This document shows positions 1 to 13,300 of a DNA stretch of 64,000 nt, in pieces. The stretch is from Seiridium cupressi (taxonomy: Eukaryota > Ascomycota > Sordariomycetes > Amphisphaeriales > Sporocadaceae): NCBI GenBank assembly GCA_036674765.1, contig JARVKI010000125.1:41249-105248 (forward strand), read 5' to 3'. The stretch's first letter is position 1; each line of letters begins with the position of its first letter. Made by a program: the position numbers and the translations under genes. The notes under the pieces are model-generated. The model did not search any database. It was not told where the DNA came from and was given only the letters and a program-made list of their open reading frames with translations.

Positions 1-263
1 ATGCGGATCTTCCTTGGCGGTAATCGCTACAATGTAGTTGCTGACGCCAGCTCTATCCGCCGTGTACCAGCAAGACTTCTTTGAATGGACGCTTTTCGTG
101 TGGTGGTGCTTGTGCAACACTGTCGATTTATTTATGTTGTTGGCTCTTTCGTCTACTCTCCATCATCCTCTACCTTCACACCTCTTCATCCCACGATAAG
201 CGCATCGCGCCCTCCAGAGTACCCCTCACCCCCAGCGCAGCTGCAGCTGCCAGCTAGTTCAAA

Positions 264-1820
264 ATGGCACCAAGCACATTTGATATTAAAGTGAGCTGGC
301 TTGTCAATTGATTAAAGACAATTGTGCTGATAGCCGAAGTCATACCCTGGTAATATCGTGAACAACGAATTCTTGAAGTCGGCAACCACCAGGCATGGGA
401 TTGACCCCTCAACGGGCGAGCCACTTTATGAGGTCCCAGTTGCCACCAAGGCAGATCTCGACACGGCGGTCAAGCACTCGCGCGCTGCCTTCAAGACATG
501 GTCCAAAACAACATTTTCGGAGCGAGCCGAGCTCCTGCTGAAGTTTGCCGACCTCATCGAAAAGAATCGCGATGAGCTCGAGAAACTGTTGACTATGGAG
601 TCCGGCAAGCCAATTGGCTTGGCGCATGCCGAGATCGATATGACCGTCGGTTGGATCCGAACGTGGGCTGCCATGGAGCTCAAGGATGAGATCATTGAAC
701 AGACTGACGAGAAGACCATATATTCGACACGCGTGCCCCTCGGCGTCTGCGCTGCCATCGTCCCGTGGAACTGGCCAGCCCTGCTTGGAATGGGCAAGGT
801 TGGTCCCGCATTGATCACGGGCAACACCATCGTTGTGAAACCGTCACCGTTCACCCCATACTGTGATCTGAAGCTTGGTGAACTTGGCATGTCCATTTTC
901 CCGCCCGGCGTCTTTCAGGTCCTGAGCGGCAACGACGATCTGGGTCCTTGGATCACGGAGCACCCCGATATCAACATGGTCGCATTCACGGGCTCCATTC
1001 CCACCGGCAAGCGCGTCGCAGCCAGTTGCGCTAAAACTTTGAAGCGATTCGTCCTGGAGCTGGGCGGCAATGATGCGGCTATTGTCTGCGATGACGTCGA
1101 CATCGAGAAGTGTCTGCCTAAGATCACCTCTGTAGCTTTCCTTCATTCGGGTCAGATTTGCATGGATATCAAGCGCCTCTACATTCACGAGAAGATCTAC
1201 GACAAGTTCCGCGACGCCATGATTGAATTTGCGAAGAACAATATCAAGACCGGTAACCCCTTTGAGGATGGCGTTGCAATAGGTCCTGTCCAGAACAGCA
1301 TGCAGTAAGTAAAAATGTCCCCCCACTAGAGATAGAAACCGATCGCATCTAACACATTATCAGGTTTGAACTGGTGAAAGACTTGTACGCCCACGTCAAG
1401 AAGCAAGACTGGAAGATCGCACTGGACGGCAACATTAGAGAGTCCTCAAAGGGCTTCTTTGCCGAGCCCGTCATCGTCGACAACCCGCCCGAGGGCTCTC
1501 GCGTTGTTGTGGAAGAGCCCTTCGGCCCCATCGTCCCGCTGCTGAAGTGGTCTGATGAGGACGACGTCCTCGAGCGCGCCAATGCACTTGAGACTGGTCT
1601 TGGGGCTTCGGTGTGGAGTAGAGACCTGGACCGGGCGGAGCGCATGGCTAGGCAACTTGGTGCTGGTAGTGTCTGGGTGAACTCACATTTCGATACTGCC
1701 CCGAATGTGCCCTTCGGTGGACACAAGGAGAGCGGCATGGGCGTGGAGTGGGGTTTGGAGGGCTTGAAGAGTTATACGAACTCGAGGAGTCTGTGGGTGT
1801 GGAAGAAGATTTTCAGCTAA
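264..1820 (+). CDS. Aldehyde dehydrogenase (NAD(P)+-dependent), 3 exons
   Basis: Oxidises an aldehyde to the carboxylic acid using NAD(P)+. Exons 264-290, 340-1304 and 1364-1820 give 482 aa, the usual length of the family. The start ATG at 264 is preceded by AAA, and the tiny 9-codon first exon ends at a GTGAGC donor; the second intron has GTAAGT and a TATCAG acceptor. Visible hallmarks are the PWNWP loop, the cofactor motif FTGSIPTGK, the general base Glu249 in LELGGN and the nucleophile Cys283 in SGQICM. The two catalytic residues are 34 apart, as in the family. The C-terminus is KKIFS, with no peroxisomal signal, so a cytosolic enzyme is likely. It resembles the salicylaldehyde/vanillin-type fungal dehydrogenases, but the substrate cannot be told from sequence. 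It is unrelated in position to the second dehydrogenase at 16.9-18.5 kb. Confidence 0.93.
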
Positions 1821-2722
1821 GCGGACAGAGATTTTCTGCATCGGAAGGGATATGGTTTTATTCGAATCTTAACATAATGCAAGCGAAGCCATATCGTTGC
1901 GACATTTATCTAGACACGAAATTAATCAAGAATAAGGTGTGTTCGGGCCATTAAATCGGAACCTTTTCTTCGAAGTTGGACGATAATTTGTTTATCGGGT
2001 ACAGGATGCCAAAGAATGCAATGGTTAAATAGCAGCTCAGGGGAAAGAAGGAGATTTGCTTATACATTTGCGTGCTGACTCGCCCATACATTTTGCAATT
2101 CTTGCCTTGACCAACCGTCCAGCTGTGTACCCTGGCCTCATCACTTGCCATTCTTGTAACTGGGGCTTCCGTTGCCTTTGAAATGGCGGTCGCTTCTTAC
2201 TTGATCCACTTACACAATGGCTCGGTAGACTGGGACAGACACGTAGTGCACGGATCTTTCCAGTGACTGCAGAATTTGCTGAGCACTACAAATTTTAGGG
2301 ACACGATAAAGAAGGACAGAAACATGAGGCAACAATCCATCGAGTCACGAATTCATAATCATTTACTGATCGCTACGTCGTTGGGGGTTGACCCCCCACC
2401 AACTGCTTTCACACAAAGGATTGACCGGGGCTTTTGGCAGGTGACCAGCTCATCTGGTTCTTAGCGCATGATACACAAGTGCCTGGGGTCTTTTCTCGCG
2501 TTTTGTCCATACTTCAAATGAGAAAGCGAATTCGTTAGCACCTTGGGACAGGGACAGGCTGGAGTAGTACACTGCACCTTTTGGTAGTTCATATTCGAAA
2601 ATTGAATACCTTAGTTTCAACTCCTGCAAATCAACGATGACTCCAAACACCTCCAATGATGCACAGGCTTTTGCTTTATGTGAGCCAAACTCCAATTCGC
2701 CATTCGCCCCGTATGCAATCAA
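1821..2722. other. Intergenic, convergent gene ends
   Basis: Lies between the 3' ends of the dehydrogenase and the ankyrin gene. No gene recognised. Positions 2450-2722 on the minus strand stay open for 90 codons directly after, and in frame with, the ankyrin stop codon (see findings). Confidence 0.5.
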
Positions 2723-5700
2723 CTAAAGCATACCATCCTCCTCGAACAGTCGCATCACAATGTCGTCAAGCTCCCTGTCCATTGCGTTATATGGAACAAG
2801 AGACAATTCATATCCCTCTTGAAGGCCATTCAATTCACCTTCCAGCAATGACAAATCGTCAAACCGAAATTCCAGTCCTGAACTCGTAGGTGGTTCGCCA
2901 ACTGCCATAAGAGAAGCAGGGGAAGAAGCGGCGCTGCCATCGTCCTCCGAAGAGCTTGATTCCTCTGAGGAGTCCCAAGATAGATCGCATTCCGTGCAGT
3001 CTCCTTCCCAAGGCCAGTCATTGTAGATGAACCGGGGACACAAGTGGTAATCCGTATATGCTCGCGCTTCTTTCGCAAGCTCACGGTCCTCCGCTGTCCA
3101 GCCACCATGTTTCTTGAGAAGCTCTGCGATTGCGTGGTGGCAATTCATGATCGCAAAGTTTACCGCCCTTACAAAACGTATTCTGTTTCGTCCTCGAATA
3201 TCTGCGCCATGATTTAACAGCAGCTCAACAATATCGAGCTTTCCGGAGTCTGCCCCTAGTTCTAGTGCCGTAAAGCCTTGGTTGACTCCCGCAGGAGCAT
3301 CAATGTAAGCGCCATGGTTCAGAAGAAATATTGCCAATTTCAAGTCTCCGCCCCTGGACGCATAGGCGAGTGCCAGAGAACCCTTGGCATTTATGTCGGC
3401 GCCATGGTCTAGCAATAGCGATGCAATTTTAAAATTTCTAAGACGCGTTGCAGTAAGCAATGGTGTATCCTTGGCGTTTCCATTGTTCACATCCGCGCCT
3501 GCTTCGAGAATTGCTTTAACGTACTCGACATTGCCAGTGTTTACTGCAGTTGTAAGTGGATTACTGTCTTTGAAGGCCGAATCTAGGGCGGGAGACTCAG
3601 AGAAACTCAGTTTTGAGAGATGTTGGCGGAGTATTTCAAGATCAGCTTGGCCTCGGAGAGCTGCCGATAATAGGCGTTGATGCCAATAGGGATCGGCAAT
3701 TCTCGATATTGGGAAGGCTAATATTAACGCCTTCCGGATCTCCGTGGGTAAAGCTACTTGATCGTACAACAGCTCCATGAGAAAAACGTCTGATTGGCAT
3801 TTGTGGCTGATCAATAGCTCGATAACGGGCAATTGTGACGTAAGCGCTGCTACCAACACTGGAGAACAACGCTGATGACACGGTGAGTTATCATAGTCGC
3901 AGTCGAATTCCCTTGGTTTTCGGCTAGCAAATGCCCCCTTTATATTGACCCTCACATCATTGACTTCGTGCTTGTCCTGCAATGGTATGAGCGCTCCTTT
4001 TGGTATGTGGAGGATCCCTGTTTCTCCGTGCCAGCAGTAAATAGGTAGAGTGGGGCTTGGTATGAAAGCGCTTCCAAGAAACAGATCCACGAGAGTACGG
4101 TCAGCCATCCGTATAGACAACATAAAAGCGGTAACTTCGTATTTGTCCATAGAGCGATGGCTCCGCTTTTCCACCAAATAATTTGTTTCAAAATAGTCGT
4201 GTGATTCAATAGCCCTGCTAACGAAAAGAAGAAGTGCTCGTGAATCATAGGCTCCACCAGAAGTGAGATAAAACCAAGCCATATCATGGTCGCCCGTTCG
4301 ACAAGCGGCTTCCAGTACGGTTTCACCACTTGGGCAGGTTCCGAAGATATCAACTCCCAATGAGATCAAGAATTGAATGACTTCTTTATCGTTTCCATGT
4401 ACAGCATGGACAAGCTCATGGCCTAGAAGCGTCGCACCAGCGCCAATAAGGGTATGAATAAATGCTAGTCCCTTTCCGTCTCTGATGGCAACATCAAGTA
4501 CACGTTGTCCACGGTAAGGCTCATCGACATTTTGGTAGCGGGCTAGTATCTTGATGAGAAGAGCATGGGATCCAAATCGTACTGCAAGCATGAGATGTTT
4601 GCCAACCACATTGGCACCGAGTTCCAGCAGAATTTCTGCAGTCTCACTGCAGCCCATGTACATAGCACAATCTAATGGGCTTGACGGATGTGATGCCATG
4701 CGTTTGAAGTCGTTATTTCGAAAGCCTAGTCTGGTACCAAAATTGATATCAGAACCACAAGGTTTTAGCAGTCTGATTAGTGAAGAATTTCCATGCAATG
4801 CGGCTGCCTGTAAAGTTGAAACGCGAGACGTACCAAGCACCCGTGGTCTGGCGCCAGCTTGGATCAAGACGTATGCAATTCGGCAATCATGGATCCATGA
4901 AATTTCTAGAAAGGCTGAATTGACCAAGCTTTGATTGTGTATGATTTGAGGGTTGAGATGCAGCAGCGTTTGGGCAGTATCTTGATCCCCTGCAAGACAA
5001 GCAGTGATAAAGCCCAGTTCGAGAATTTCATTTTTATCCCTCTGTTTCAGGGCTGCAGAAATAAGGGTAGATATGATGCTGCTATTATTGACCAGAATAG
5101 CAAGTTGCAAAGGTGTGATCGTTGGATCTGTAATGGGACTCTCCCAGACTGGCAGCTGGTAATTGTGGATCTCAAAGTGATGATAGATAGGACTTCTCCA
5201 TGAATATTCTATCACTTTCCCGCTCGTGGCCTCCATCGATAACAGAAGATCAATAAGGCTTTTGTTTCCAGTTGCCGCTGCCCCTAGCAAGGGTGAAAAC
5301 CTACGGTGGCCATTTAGTCGGGCGCCTTTTCCGATTAGGAGACCAGCAAATTCTAAAGTTTTCGGATGCTGACGACATGAACACAGGATTTGTAGGGGCG
5401 TAGGATCTCCCAAGTCTGCTTTTGCTCCAGCGTCGGTCAGCAAAATGGCTAGACTTAAATCACAGTGCAAAGCTGCTATTTGCAACCCTGTTGCTGTTGA
5501 TGTGTGAATCTGCTCGGCATGAATGGCTTTCCCACGGTCTAGTTCGTGTCCGAGCAATATAAGTACGTGTACGAGGACATTCGGATCCGTGCCAGCTTCC
5601 AAGAGTTTGGAAACTAACGCGTAGTCAGAGAGCATAACTGCAGCTCGGTGCAAAGATTCCCGAATGGCTTTCGAAGTGAAATCAGGGGAATTGAGAAGTT

Positions 5701-6777
5701 GATCCAAAGCCACAGGGTGCAACTGATGCACAAGCCTAAGCAGATTGATGTCATGTGGTCTTCTTATTTCTTCATTGACTTCTTCGAACGTTTTGTTTGA
5801 TAATTGGAATAGAAAGCTTCTTAATAATTGAAACGCTAAGTCGTTTGGATTTTCGAGCTTAGATGATGTTGCTAATTCTTGCGAGCTGTTGGGCACATAC
5901 GGCAGCATCCGCGCAAGGGCAACTGCCCCAGATGATGGCTCGCGCAGGACATGATGGATGGTGTGAGTGAGATCGATACGTTTCATATCCACGGTAGTAA
6001 GGGATACCCCGGGGAATGCGATTGCTTGTGTCAATATATCTAACAGCTTCGGTGACAGCGGCGTGGCTAAGGGTAATGTGAGCATATTAATCTATTCATA
6101 TACGTCTTGCTCTGATAACGCACCTATCCGAAAGTTTGACTCAAACTGAAGCCACGGTAGAGATTTTGGCCATACAATGACACGAGACTCTGTGATTGGA
6201 GGACTTGCTATCCGGATAGGGTAGTCTTCTGGACGTTCTGGACTGGAAGCTACAAACACGGGTAAACAACGGGAGCGCGGGCAACAGTTTAATACACGTA
6301 CCTGCTCCGAACTTTCTGGCCAATGACATATCATGTCCGTATCTTTGCAACGCTCTGTTCCGTCGAGATTCGGGAAGCAAAGCGCCATATAGAAGGATGT
6401 CAGACTCCTTCTGTTGCCTCTGTCTTTGCTGAATGGTGTGCCCCATGAATTCCCAGTCCTTTCTTCTCAAATTCTTGCGGACACCCCATTTTTTTGAAAG
6501 TGTGTTCGTACTGGTGTTTTCTAATTACTGTCAGCAGATTGAACCTGCATATGAGGAGAGAATGAATTTACTTTCTATTGAACCCATGCTCTTCTAACAT
6601 GCGCACTGACACTTGATCCAGTGTGAACTTCTCTATCATATAGAGGCGCAAGATTTCATCTTTGTAATGTTCCCATTCCTTCGTCTTTGCGGCCTGTGTC
6701 CGCTGTTTCGACACCCGAGAAGAAGAGGTGGCATTAGCAGACGACATGTTTGCCGTCCTCAGGCGTCTTGGTGGCAA
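2723..6777 (-). CDS. Clr5-domain ankyrin-repeat protein, frameshifted in the Clr5 domain
   Basis: Large fungal protein with an N-terminal Clr5 domain (often found fused to ankyrin or TPR repeats) and a long ankyrin array. Proposed exons on the minus strand: 6777-6572, 6520-6302, 6249-6124 and 6066-2723. The first exon carries the first Clr5 half (WEHYKDEILRLY, EEHGFNRK). The second continues it with KHQYEHTFKK and, after a one-base shift, WGVRKNLRRKDWEF. The shift sits in a run of seven T on the plus strand (6489-6495); six would keep the frame. With one base removed the exons total 1298 codons. The last exon encodes about 1,115 aa, with many ankyrin units such as GNVEYVKAILEAGADVNNGN and NFKIASLLLDHGADINAKG, then an acidic serine-rich tail. 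It is either a very recent pseudogene or a homopolymer error in the assembly, because the 1,100-codon last exon is otherwise undamaged. Confidence 0.85.
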
Positions 6778-6804
6778 AGTACTATAAAAGCTTCAATGGT
6801 GTAA

Positions 6805-8738
6805 TCCAACCTCTATGTTGAGAGTGAAGTAAGGAAGGTAATTCTCGCAAGGGAAGTAAATTCCTGCGTGAATTGGGTGGGCTCTAAGGCGATTAAGTAT
6901 GCAGCCTGTCACGGCACCAAGACGCCACTAAGGCGCTAGCGGCACGGCGCCTAGAACTTAGTTTCCTCCTTTCTTCTTCTTCGTGCAACAACAATATACC
7001 AAATTACCAGTATATAGGACCGTGACACAGCCGGACGCAAAGACAGCGAGGCGAAGTATGGCTCCCACACCCAACAAACAATGCTCCGATTTAACGTCTC
7101 ATTGGCTCATCTCAAAACCAGATATGCGGCCTCGGTCCACCCATAGCCTGCAGCGTAAAGCTCGGTGAGGCTGGAACAGGGGGATTAGGTGGTTTCCAGT
7201 GGACGTGGCCAAAATCAGGCAATGGCGTGGGGCGCACCTGTTCTGGTGGGGAAAGGCTCGACCCCGCAGTCTGCGGTTGGCAGGCACCTCATTCGCTGCC
7301 TTCAAAATCAGAAAACAAAATTGCCCCACAGGGCGTCACATCGGTTAGTGCGATCATGTTCGAATGTGCGTGGCAGGTACACCCCACACGGTGGCTGTAT
7401 AGAGCGGGAGACACTCCCACATCCTCCGAGGATGCTTCTTCAAGCAACCACAATGCAATACAGTATGGTGAACATGTGCCTTTTGACAGATTACTATACT
7501 CGAATGAGAATTTTCGGTGTCACAAATGTCGTATGTAGACTACGCGCTATGTATTATCCATCCTATGGAAGTAGTGGTTGGGCCGTAAGCGATGGACATA
7601 GAAAGATGTCATAAGTACCTAGAGGCCCACGGTAGATGATTGTTGCTTGACACATTATCAATCATGGATCATGTCCAGCGTCAGTTCAATTGAAGGGTCT
7701 ATCCCTCGCTCTGTTGGGCATGAATCTGGCGTTGCATAATTGCTTTGTATCACACCGCAGCCGGGCGTGGCAATGACACGCGGGGCTGGCTAGTATGCCG
7801 CGATAAACCCGACATCATGCAAGGAAGCTATCCGGTAATACCGAGCCATTCACAGGGTCTCATATACACGCCACGCGGGGATGGATCACTCGTAGCAGCG
7901 ACATTCTCCGCCTTCGGATTCGGACAACGGATCTCATGCAATTTGGCAGATCCGGCGTCAAGCTAGCGACGTGGAGTAGTCTCCAGGCCTACAGTAGCTC
8001 CCTATCGGTGATGGACGTGAATATTAGGCGATCAGAAATGAACATATGGTGATGTTTGATGGTTGAGGATGATGGTGCACGGGCTAGTCCTGTGGTAGAA
8101 GTGCGGATCTACCTAGATGTGGAGTGGCTGACAGATGAAGGCTGAGCAACGAGATTTCTATGCACACCCCCCTGGTATTGCGGCTTATTTCTCAGGGGGT
8201 GCCAGTAATCGGCAAGTTTTCTGCTACTGAGTAAAGCGGCGCAAGTCATCAACCACCCAGGAAGGTATAGAATTCCATACAGCATGACAATTGGCAATTA
8301 TTAACATGTAAAGTGTGCAAGATTGTTTTCTGCGAGAAACTTTACGTATTCTTGCCTGTTTCCCTAGAAAATATATAATGATATAACACAGGGATATACC
8401 TAAGCGATTGTTATATCTCTGTTTCCTAAAGACATTTTCATGTTCTATCTTAGACCTTGCATTTGGTATACATAGCTTCATTTTCGGCTCCTGGAACCTC
8501 AACTTTTCCCTGGTTCCATTTCTAGTAGACGACATGTTATATGCACTATGCGAACATGTGAGACATTTGTCTGAATGGTAGATTCGACCGATATAATGGT
8601 GCGTATCTTATGGGGGGAAGAGTGATGTAGTAGAAAGATGCAGTGGGCTGCAGCTGCCTGGGGATAAGCCCCTTGTAACTCTCATCTGATCTGGATAGCC
8701 GCCCACAGCTGCTTTGGGGTACTGCTTCCCGCACAGTA
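6805..8738. other. Gene-poor stretch
   Basis: About 1.9 kb upstream of the ankyrin gene and downstream of the dead DHA2 transporter. Short open frames only, none with a recognisable domain or good codon use. No repeat, tRNA or terminal inverted repeat seen. Confidence 0.45.
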
Positions 8739-10380
8739 TCATACAAAGAACTGTTCGGCTCGTGCAGACCCTGACTTTTTAGCCTTGACCCTCTTCCACT
8801 CTACCCCGGCAGCACCGATCGCGGCCAAGGAGACCATGGTAAGCGAGTGCTGAAATCTTTTGGTCAAAGCATCATTGCAGACGATCTGGGCTTCTCGTAG
8901 TATTGTCATATCCCTGATAAGATTGAAGTAATCGGTGGCACCCGCTGACACAATTGTCTCCGGATCATCCACAGGAATCCCAGGACGCTCCGGAAACAAG
9001 GTGCTTGGTAAATACGTTTAGAGCAACGCTGACAAATAGTGAACCACGGAATATCTGGTTGAATATGACAGGCGCAATGGCCGTGGGCATGTCTCGCATA
9101 GGCCGTACAAACTGAACGGCGACGAGGTTTTGCTGCATGCTAAGGCCGATACCGATGCCTTACAGTATCTGGTACCCCACCCATTTGCCCGTGACTATGC
9201 CCACTGTCTATGTGGTCGTAAGACCAGCGCCAATGGACGAAAGGGCTAACGAACGGTACATGAAAGATGTATAGTATCCGATGATGGACACAATGGCGCC
9301 AGTGACAAGACTGGTGACTGTCTACGCAGTCACCATTGGCAGAGTTTTGACGCCAGACTACGTGGCCGGGACACCTTGGCTGGCCCGAAACCACATAGGA
9401 ATGCAGTGAACCATGATGAAGAACGAGGCGTCGACGCACATAGAAATTATGTAGACTGGTGGAGGCCATGGCGCGCTGCTTGGCAAGGCGGATCGGCACA
9501 GTTGCGTTCTCGCCAGCCTAGAACTAATCAATAACAAGGGCGATGAACAAGACGCGAAAGATGCGTCCATTACTCCGAGCATATGTTGTCCCCAGCCATT
9601 GTAGTGTAAGTAACAGGCATATAACACAAGGTATGAAAAGAGTTGTGCGTAATGGATAAAACGGAGCAATGACCTCATGCCATGTTGTATTCTCTGCTCG
9701 AGGTGTTAGAGGCGGCAGGTGTAGAAAGACGATGAGCGCAAGCGAGGGGATGCCGCCGATCGGAAGATAAAAGCACCAGTGCCAGGTGAGGTGATCCGTG
9801 AATGCGCCGCCTATCAAGGGCCCTACCATACTGGCAATGTCATAGACAGCGATGATGAGGCCGGTGAAGATGGGACGCTTCTCGGGTAGTGTGCTGAAAG
9901 CAAGAATGATCAAGGCGCCCGAGAACAGTCCCGCGGAGCCGATGCCGGCGATGGCGCGTCCAATGATGAGTGCTGTGGAGTTTGGAGCAAGCGCACAGAA
10001 TAGGGAGCGGACTTCGAAGAGGAGAAGACAGATGAGGACGGTCTACTTAATGTCGAAGACAGAATATGGGCGACCGGAGAATAGCTGAAATGCGGAGAGG
10101 ATCAGGAGATACGACGAGGCATACCAGCCTACATCGCTGAGGGCATAAAGCTCATCACCAATACGTGGTATCGCCGTGGCGATGATGGTATTATCGAGGG
10201 CAACGCAGAGTATACCCAGCTGCAGGATAAGGACGATCGGGGCGAGTTTCGAGCTTGTCGAATAATCCATAAGGGAAACTGGATTGCGGTTTGCGAGCCG
10301 TTCCTGGAGAGCCAAGGTATCAGTGGTATTTGTAGCTTCCTGCTTTGCAACTTCATCAACGTTCCAGAATCGGTTTGCAG
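8739..10380 (-). pseudogene. DHA2-type MFS drug transporter, pseudogene
   Basis: Remnant of a 14-TM drug:H+ antiporter (MFS family DHA2). Conserved blocks are still plain: VALDNTIIATAIPRI, DVGWYASSYLLILSAFQL, SMVGPLIGGAFTDHLTWHWC and the C-terminal SLAAIGAAGVEWKRVK. The frame is broken many times. A TAG at 10043-10045 sits where the family has Trp. Further stops lie at 9524-9526, 9358-9360, 9322-9324, 9208-9210 and 9160-9162. Frameshifts occur near 9440 and near 9000. Two residues are missing in the usual FYINLPIGG stretch. The Trp-to-TAG change is a G-to-A transition, compatible with light RIP or ordinary decay. No functional product is expected. Confidence 0.88.
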
Positions 10381-13300
10381 TGATGCGGACTTCTTATTAT
10401 CAGATTTCAAAGGTAATTGGGGCAAATTGTAGTCTGAACCATGACTTTCTCTCCCGCAGGTGACTCCATGGTTCATGTGCTTCCCTCAAGGAACCAAGAT
10501 TGGGCAACCAAATCCAGCAAAGCATGATACCGCCTTAGAGGTTCATAGAGGCTCGCGATAAACTTCTGGGAAGGAAAGTAGAAACTAGGACGAAGACGGG
10601 ATATTCCGTTGGTTTGTGTACCTTGAAAAAAAGGGGTTATGAGAATGGATCTCCGCAAAACAAGTCAGTCCCAACGTCTTTGCAGCCCGCCAATATTCTT
10701 GAGGAAGGGAAATTTTGGCATTTACACTAGACCCGCAGAGCAGTTTGTATGGCTGCGGAGATGAAACCTCTGAGACTCTTAACCACGCCAGCTGCCTCAG
10801 TCCCAGGATGTCGACATTTTCATAGCCACTAGTCCAAACCAAGAGGTGCACATCACACCACTTCAGTCGCCTTTGTTTTCTTCGCCGTCTCATTCTAGGC
10901 GCACAGTAATCTTGTGTAACTACTGACCTCGACTCTCTTAGATTTCTGGTTGAAGCTAATCGGAACACCTTCTGGCCATCATTCCGCCCAAAGTATGTTG
11001 TCATTTTAGGCATGTCATAGGCGCTGCGCCATATATTGAGCCCTGCCGGTTCATATGTTCGTAAAAAACGTCCGTATCAATCTGGCCATTTATGCTCAGC
11101 ATCCCTACACAAAATTCATTCGGTACCCGGACTTCAAAGCGTGCTGTATGCAGTATGTGATATGGGGTTGGAGATTAGAGAAAGACAACTAACACACGGC
11201 CAATATTTTGTTAACTCTTAGAGCCCTTGACTACCGTCACGCAAAGACCATGCTCTATTTTTCAGCTCATATGCATGGTATGGGATCTCGGAGGCCTGCC
11301 GCGAAAACTTGAATTGGGAACGCTTTGGTCAAGGGCTGACTCGCGCCTTTAGCTTGGTAGGCCCGAGCGGATCCTGTGTGATCCTTGCACAGAGACCTCC
11401 CGATCTGCCATCTCTGGCCTTGTGGGGGTGGTGTTTGTTGAGCCTCACCCCCTCGTCAGTGCAGATTCGTGCCTTTCGCTTATGCCGTCTCAATTCAGGA
11501 TTCCACTTGCAGGCGAGGTGCAATATTACATACAATCTTTCGGCTGCCATAAAGCACTACATACTGCGTATTCCTATCTGTCCAGCACTCTCATGGTACT
11601 CACGCGAAGCTGGCAGGCTTTGGCATCTAGACCTTCGAGCTAGCTTTCCTGGGCTGTCAGCACACTACGGCTAGCAGTACTGCTTTAAGTTGATTGGCAG
11701 TCTGTTCTCTTTCACACCCTCAGAATACCCCTGCGCACGAGACAATTCGCACTTGGTTTTGTTCCTGCATTCTGATAGCGGCACGTCATTTCTTGTATAT
11801 GCAGTGCCAGCCTTCAACGCCCACAAGTGAGCCAAGTCAGCCCAGAAGATTACCACGCATCTAGCCTGTCCAGGTTATTCTAGCGTGCGACGCTAAGTAG
11901 GCTACATTTTAAGGTCGAACTCAACCGCCACGCAACGTAAGCTTACCGGGCATCATCAACGGAGACGAGAATGCAACGGGTTGCGAAAGTACCGCTCTCC
12001 CGGCCGACCGGATCGCATGCTGATAATGGGCTGTGGACCGCCTTCCCCCTATTTGTCCAGTATTCGCTGGAGGGATCGTTGACTCAAAGCGTGCGCCAGC
12101 ATTTCTGCTAAGACAACTCATCGGCGGCCTTGAGCGACCGCGATTAGAAGGCGTGGTGTGCAATCCGAACCATCATTCCCCGGTCATAATCCTGTCTGGT
12201 CTCGTCAAGTATGCTGATGAGGTGTGGTCTGTGTGACTCGCTCGCACAGACACGCGCAACGATGTCGGATGACAGGTGACAGTTGAACTCTATTACTATT
12301 CCTCAATACCATTGACAGATTCACCATAGATTTCCTAGAAGATTGACCCAATCCATTTACTTTTAGGGTTTTCTTTTTATATGGGACCTGCTGCGTTGCG
12401 GCTGACCTGTCAAATGTTCTTATCAGTGAATGATTCAGTGCATGGACCACTGTGCTTCTCATTTGGTATCTTAACAAAATCAGATTCGTTGCATCCTTAA
12501 AAATAATCCCCAAATGATTGTCTAGGGGGAGACTAGAGGCAGTGGTCCAAGTGCCGGCCTGGGGTACAGCTCATATGGAGAGTGCGTTAAGGCTTGGCGA
12601 CGAACGGTGGGTCATCAGCGTGTGTTTAGTCATGCTCCATGACTCTAGTGTCAGGTGTCAATCACCGGCCAAAAGACTGCCAAATGGGGAGATGCAAGTG
12701 ATTACGCAGAGATCCTTCAAGGAACTTATGGGCCTAGGATTCCATCATGAATTAACCCAAATACGGAAGTTCCAAAGGATCCGCGCTCGAACCCGCGCTA
12801 ATCTCGAATCCCGGAGCACGGGGGATCGACTGTTCATGGTCTTGACTCGGAACGTGTCGAACAAGACTATTTGGACCAGGAATGAGAACTCTGGGGATCT
12901 ACGGCATGCATTACTTATGGGCCCTTGTTACAACACCCCGCGTCTCTACAAGTGGATGTGCTTTGACTCGCCAAGAGGTCCGTCAATTCACACATTTTAT
13001 AATTTCCTCGACGTGAGCCACACAGCTCTGAGATAGCAATGGGTCAAATAGAATTTCAGTGGCAGGGCCTTCATGGCCATTCAATGTATACACGTTTGAT
13101 TAAGCTTTAGCTTCGTCCTCGTTCCCGAAGCCTCTACACAGAATCTACAATCCGTCAACCTCGCGTGGCGTTCAGAGGGTGAGTGGGCCCACTATAAGGG
13201 CTGGGGGGCATCAGCCCTCCAGCCTTGGACATGCGCTAGACACTACTACTACGTAGTACACTCCAACTCAACGGCGCTATCCCTTGCAACTAGGTAAGCT

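Noticed and set aside
10585..11013. Minus-strand frame upstream of the dead DHA2 transporter as a gene
   Set aside because: No recognised domain, no usable splice sites and no conserved motif.
12780..12830. Possible tRNA (TCGAACC-like T-loop sequence)
   Set aside because: No acceptor stem or D-arm can be folded around it. The similar GGAACTCGAACC near 38690 lies inside a coding exon.
12518..13036. 172-codon plus-strand frame
   Set aside because: It has no ATG start, no domain and low-quality composition, and it lies in a region without other coding signals.
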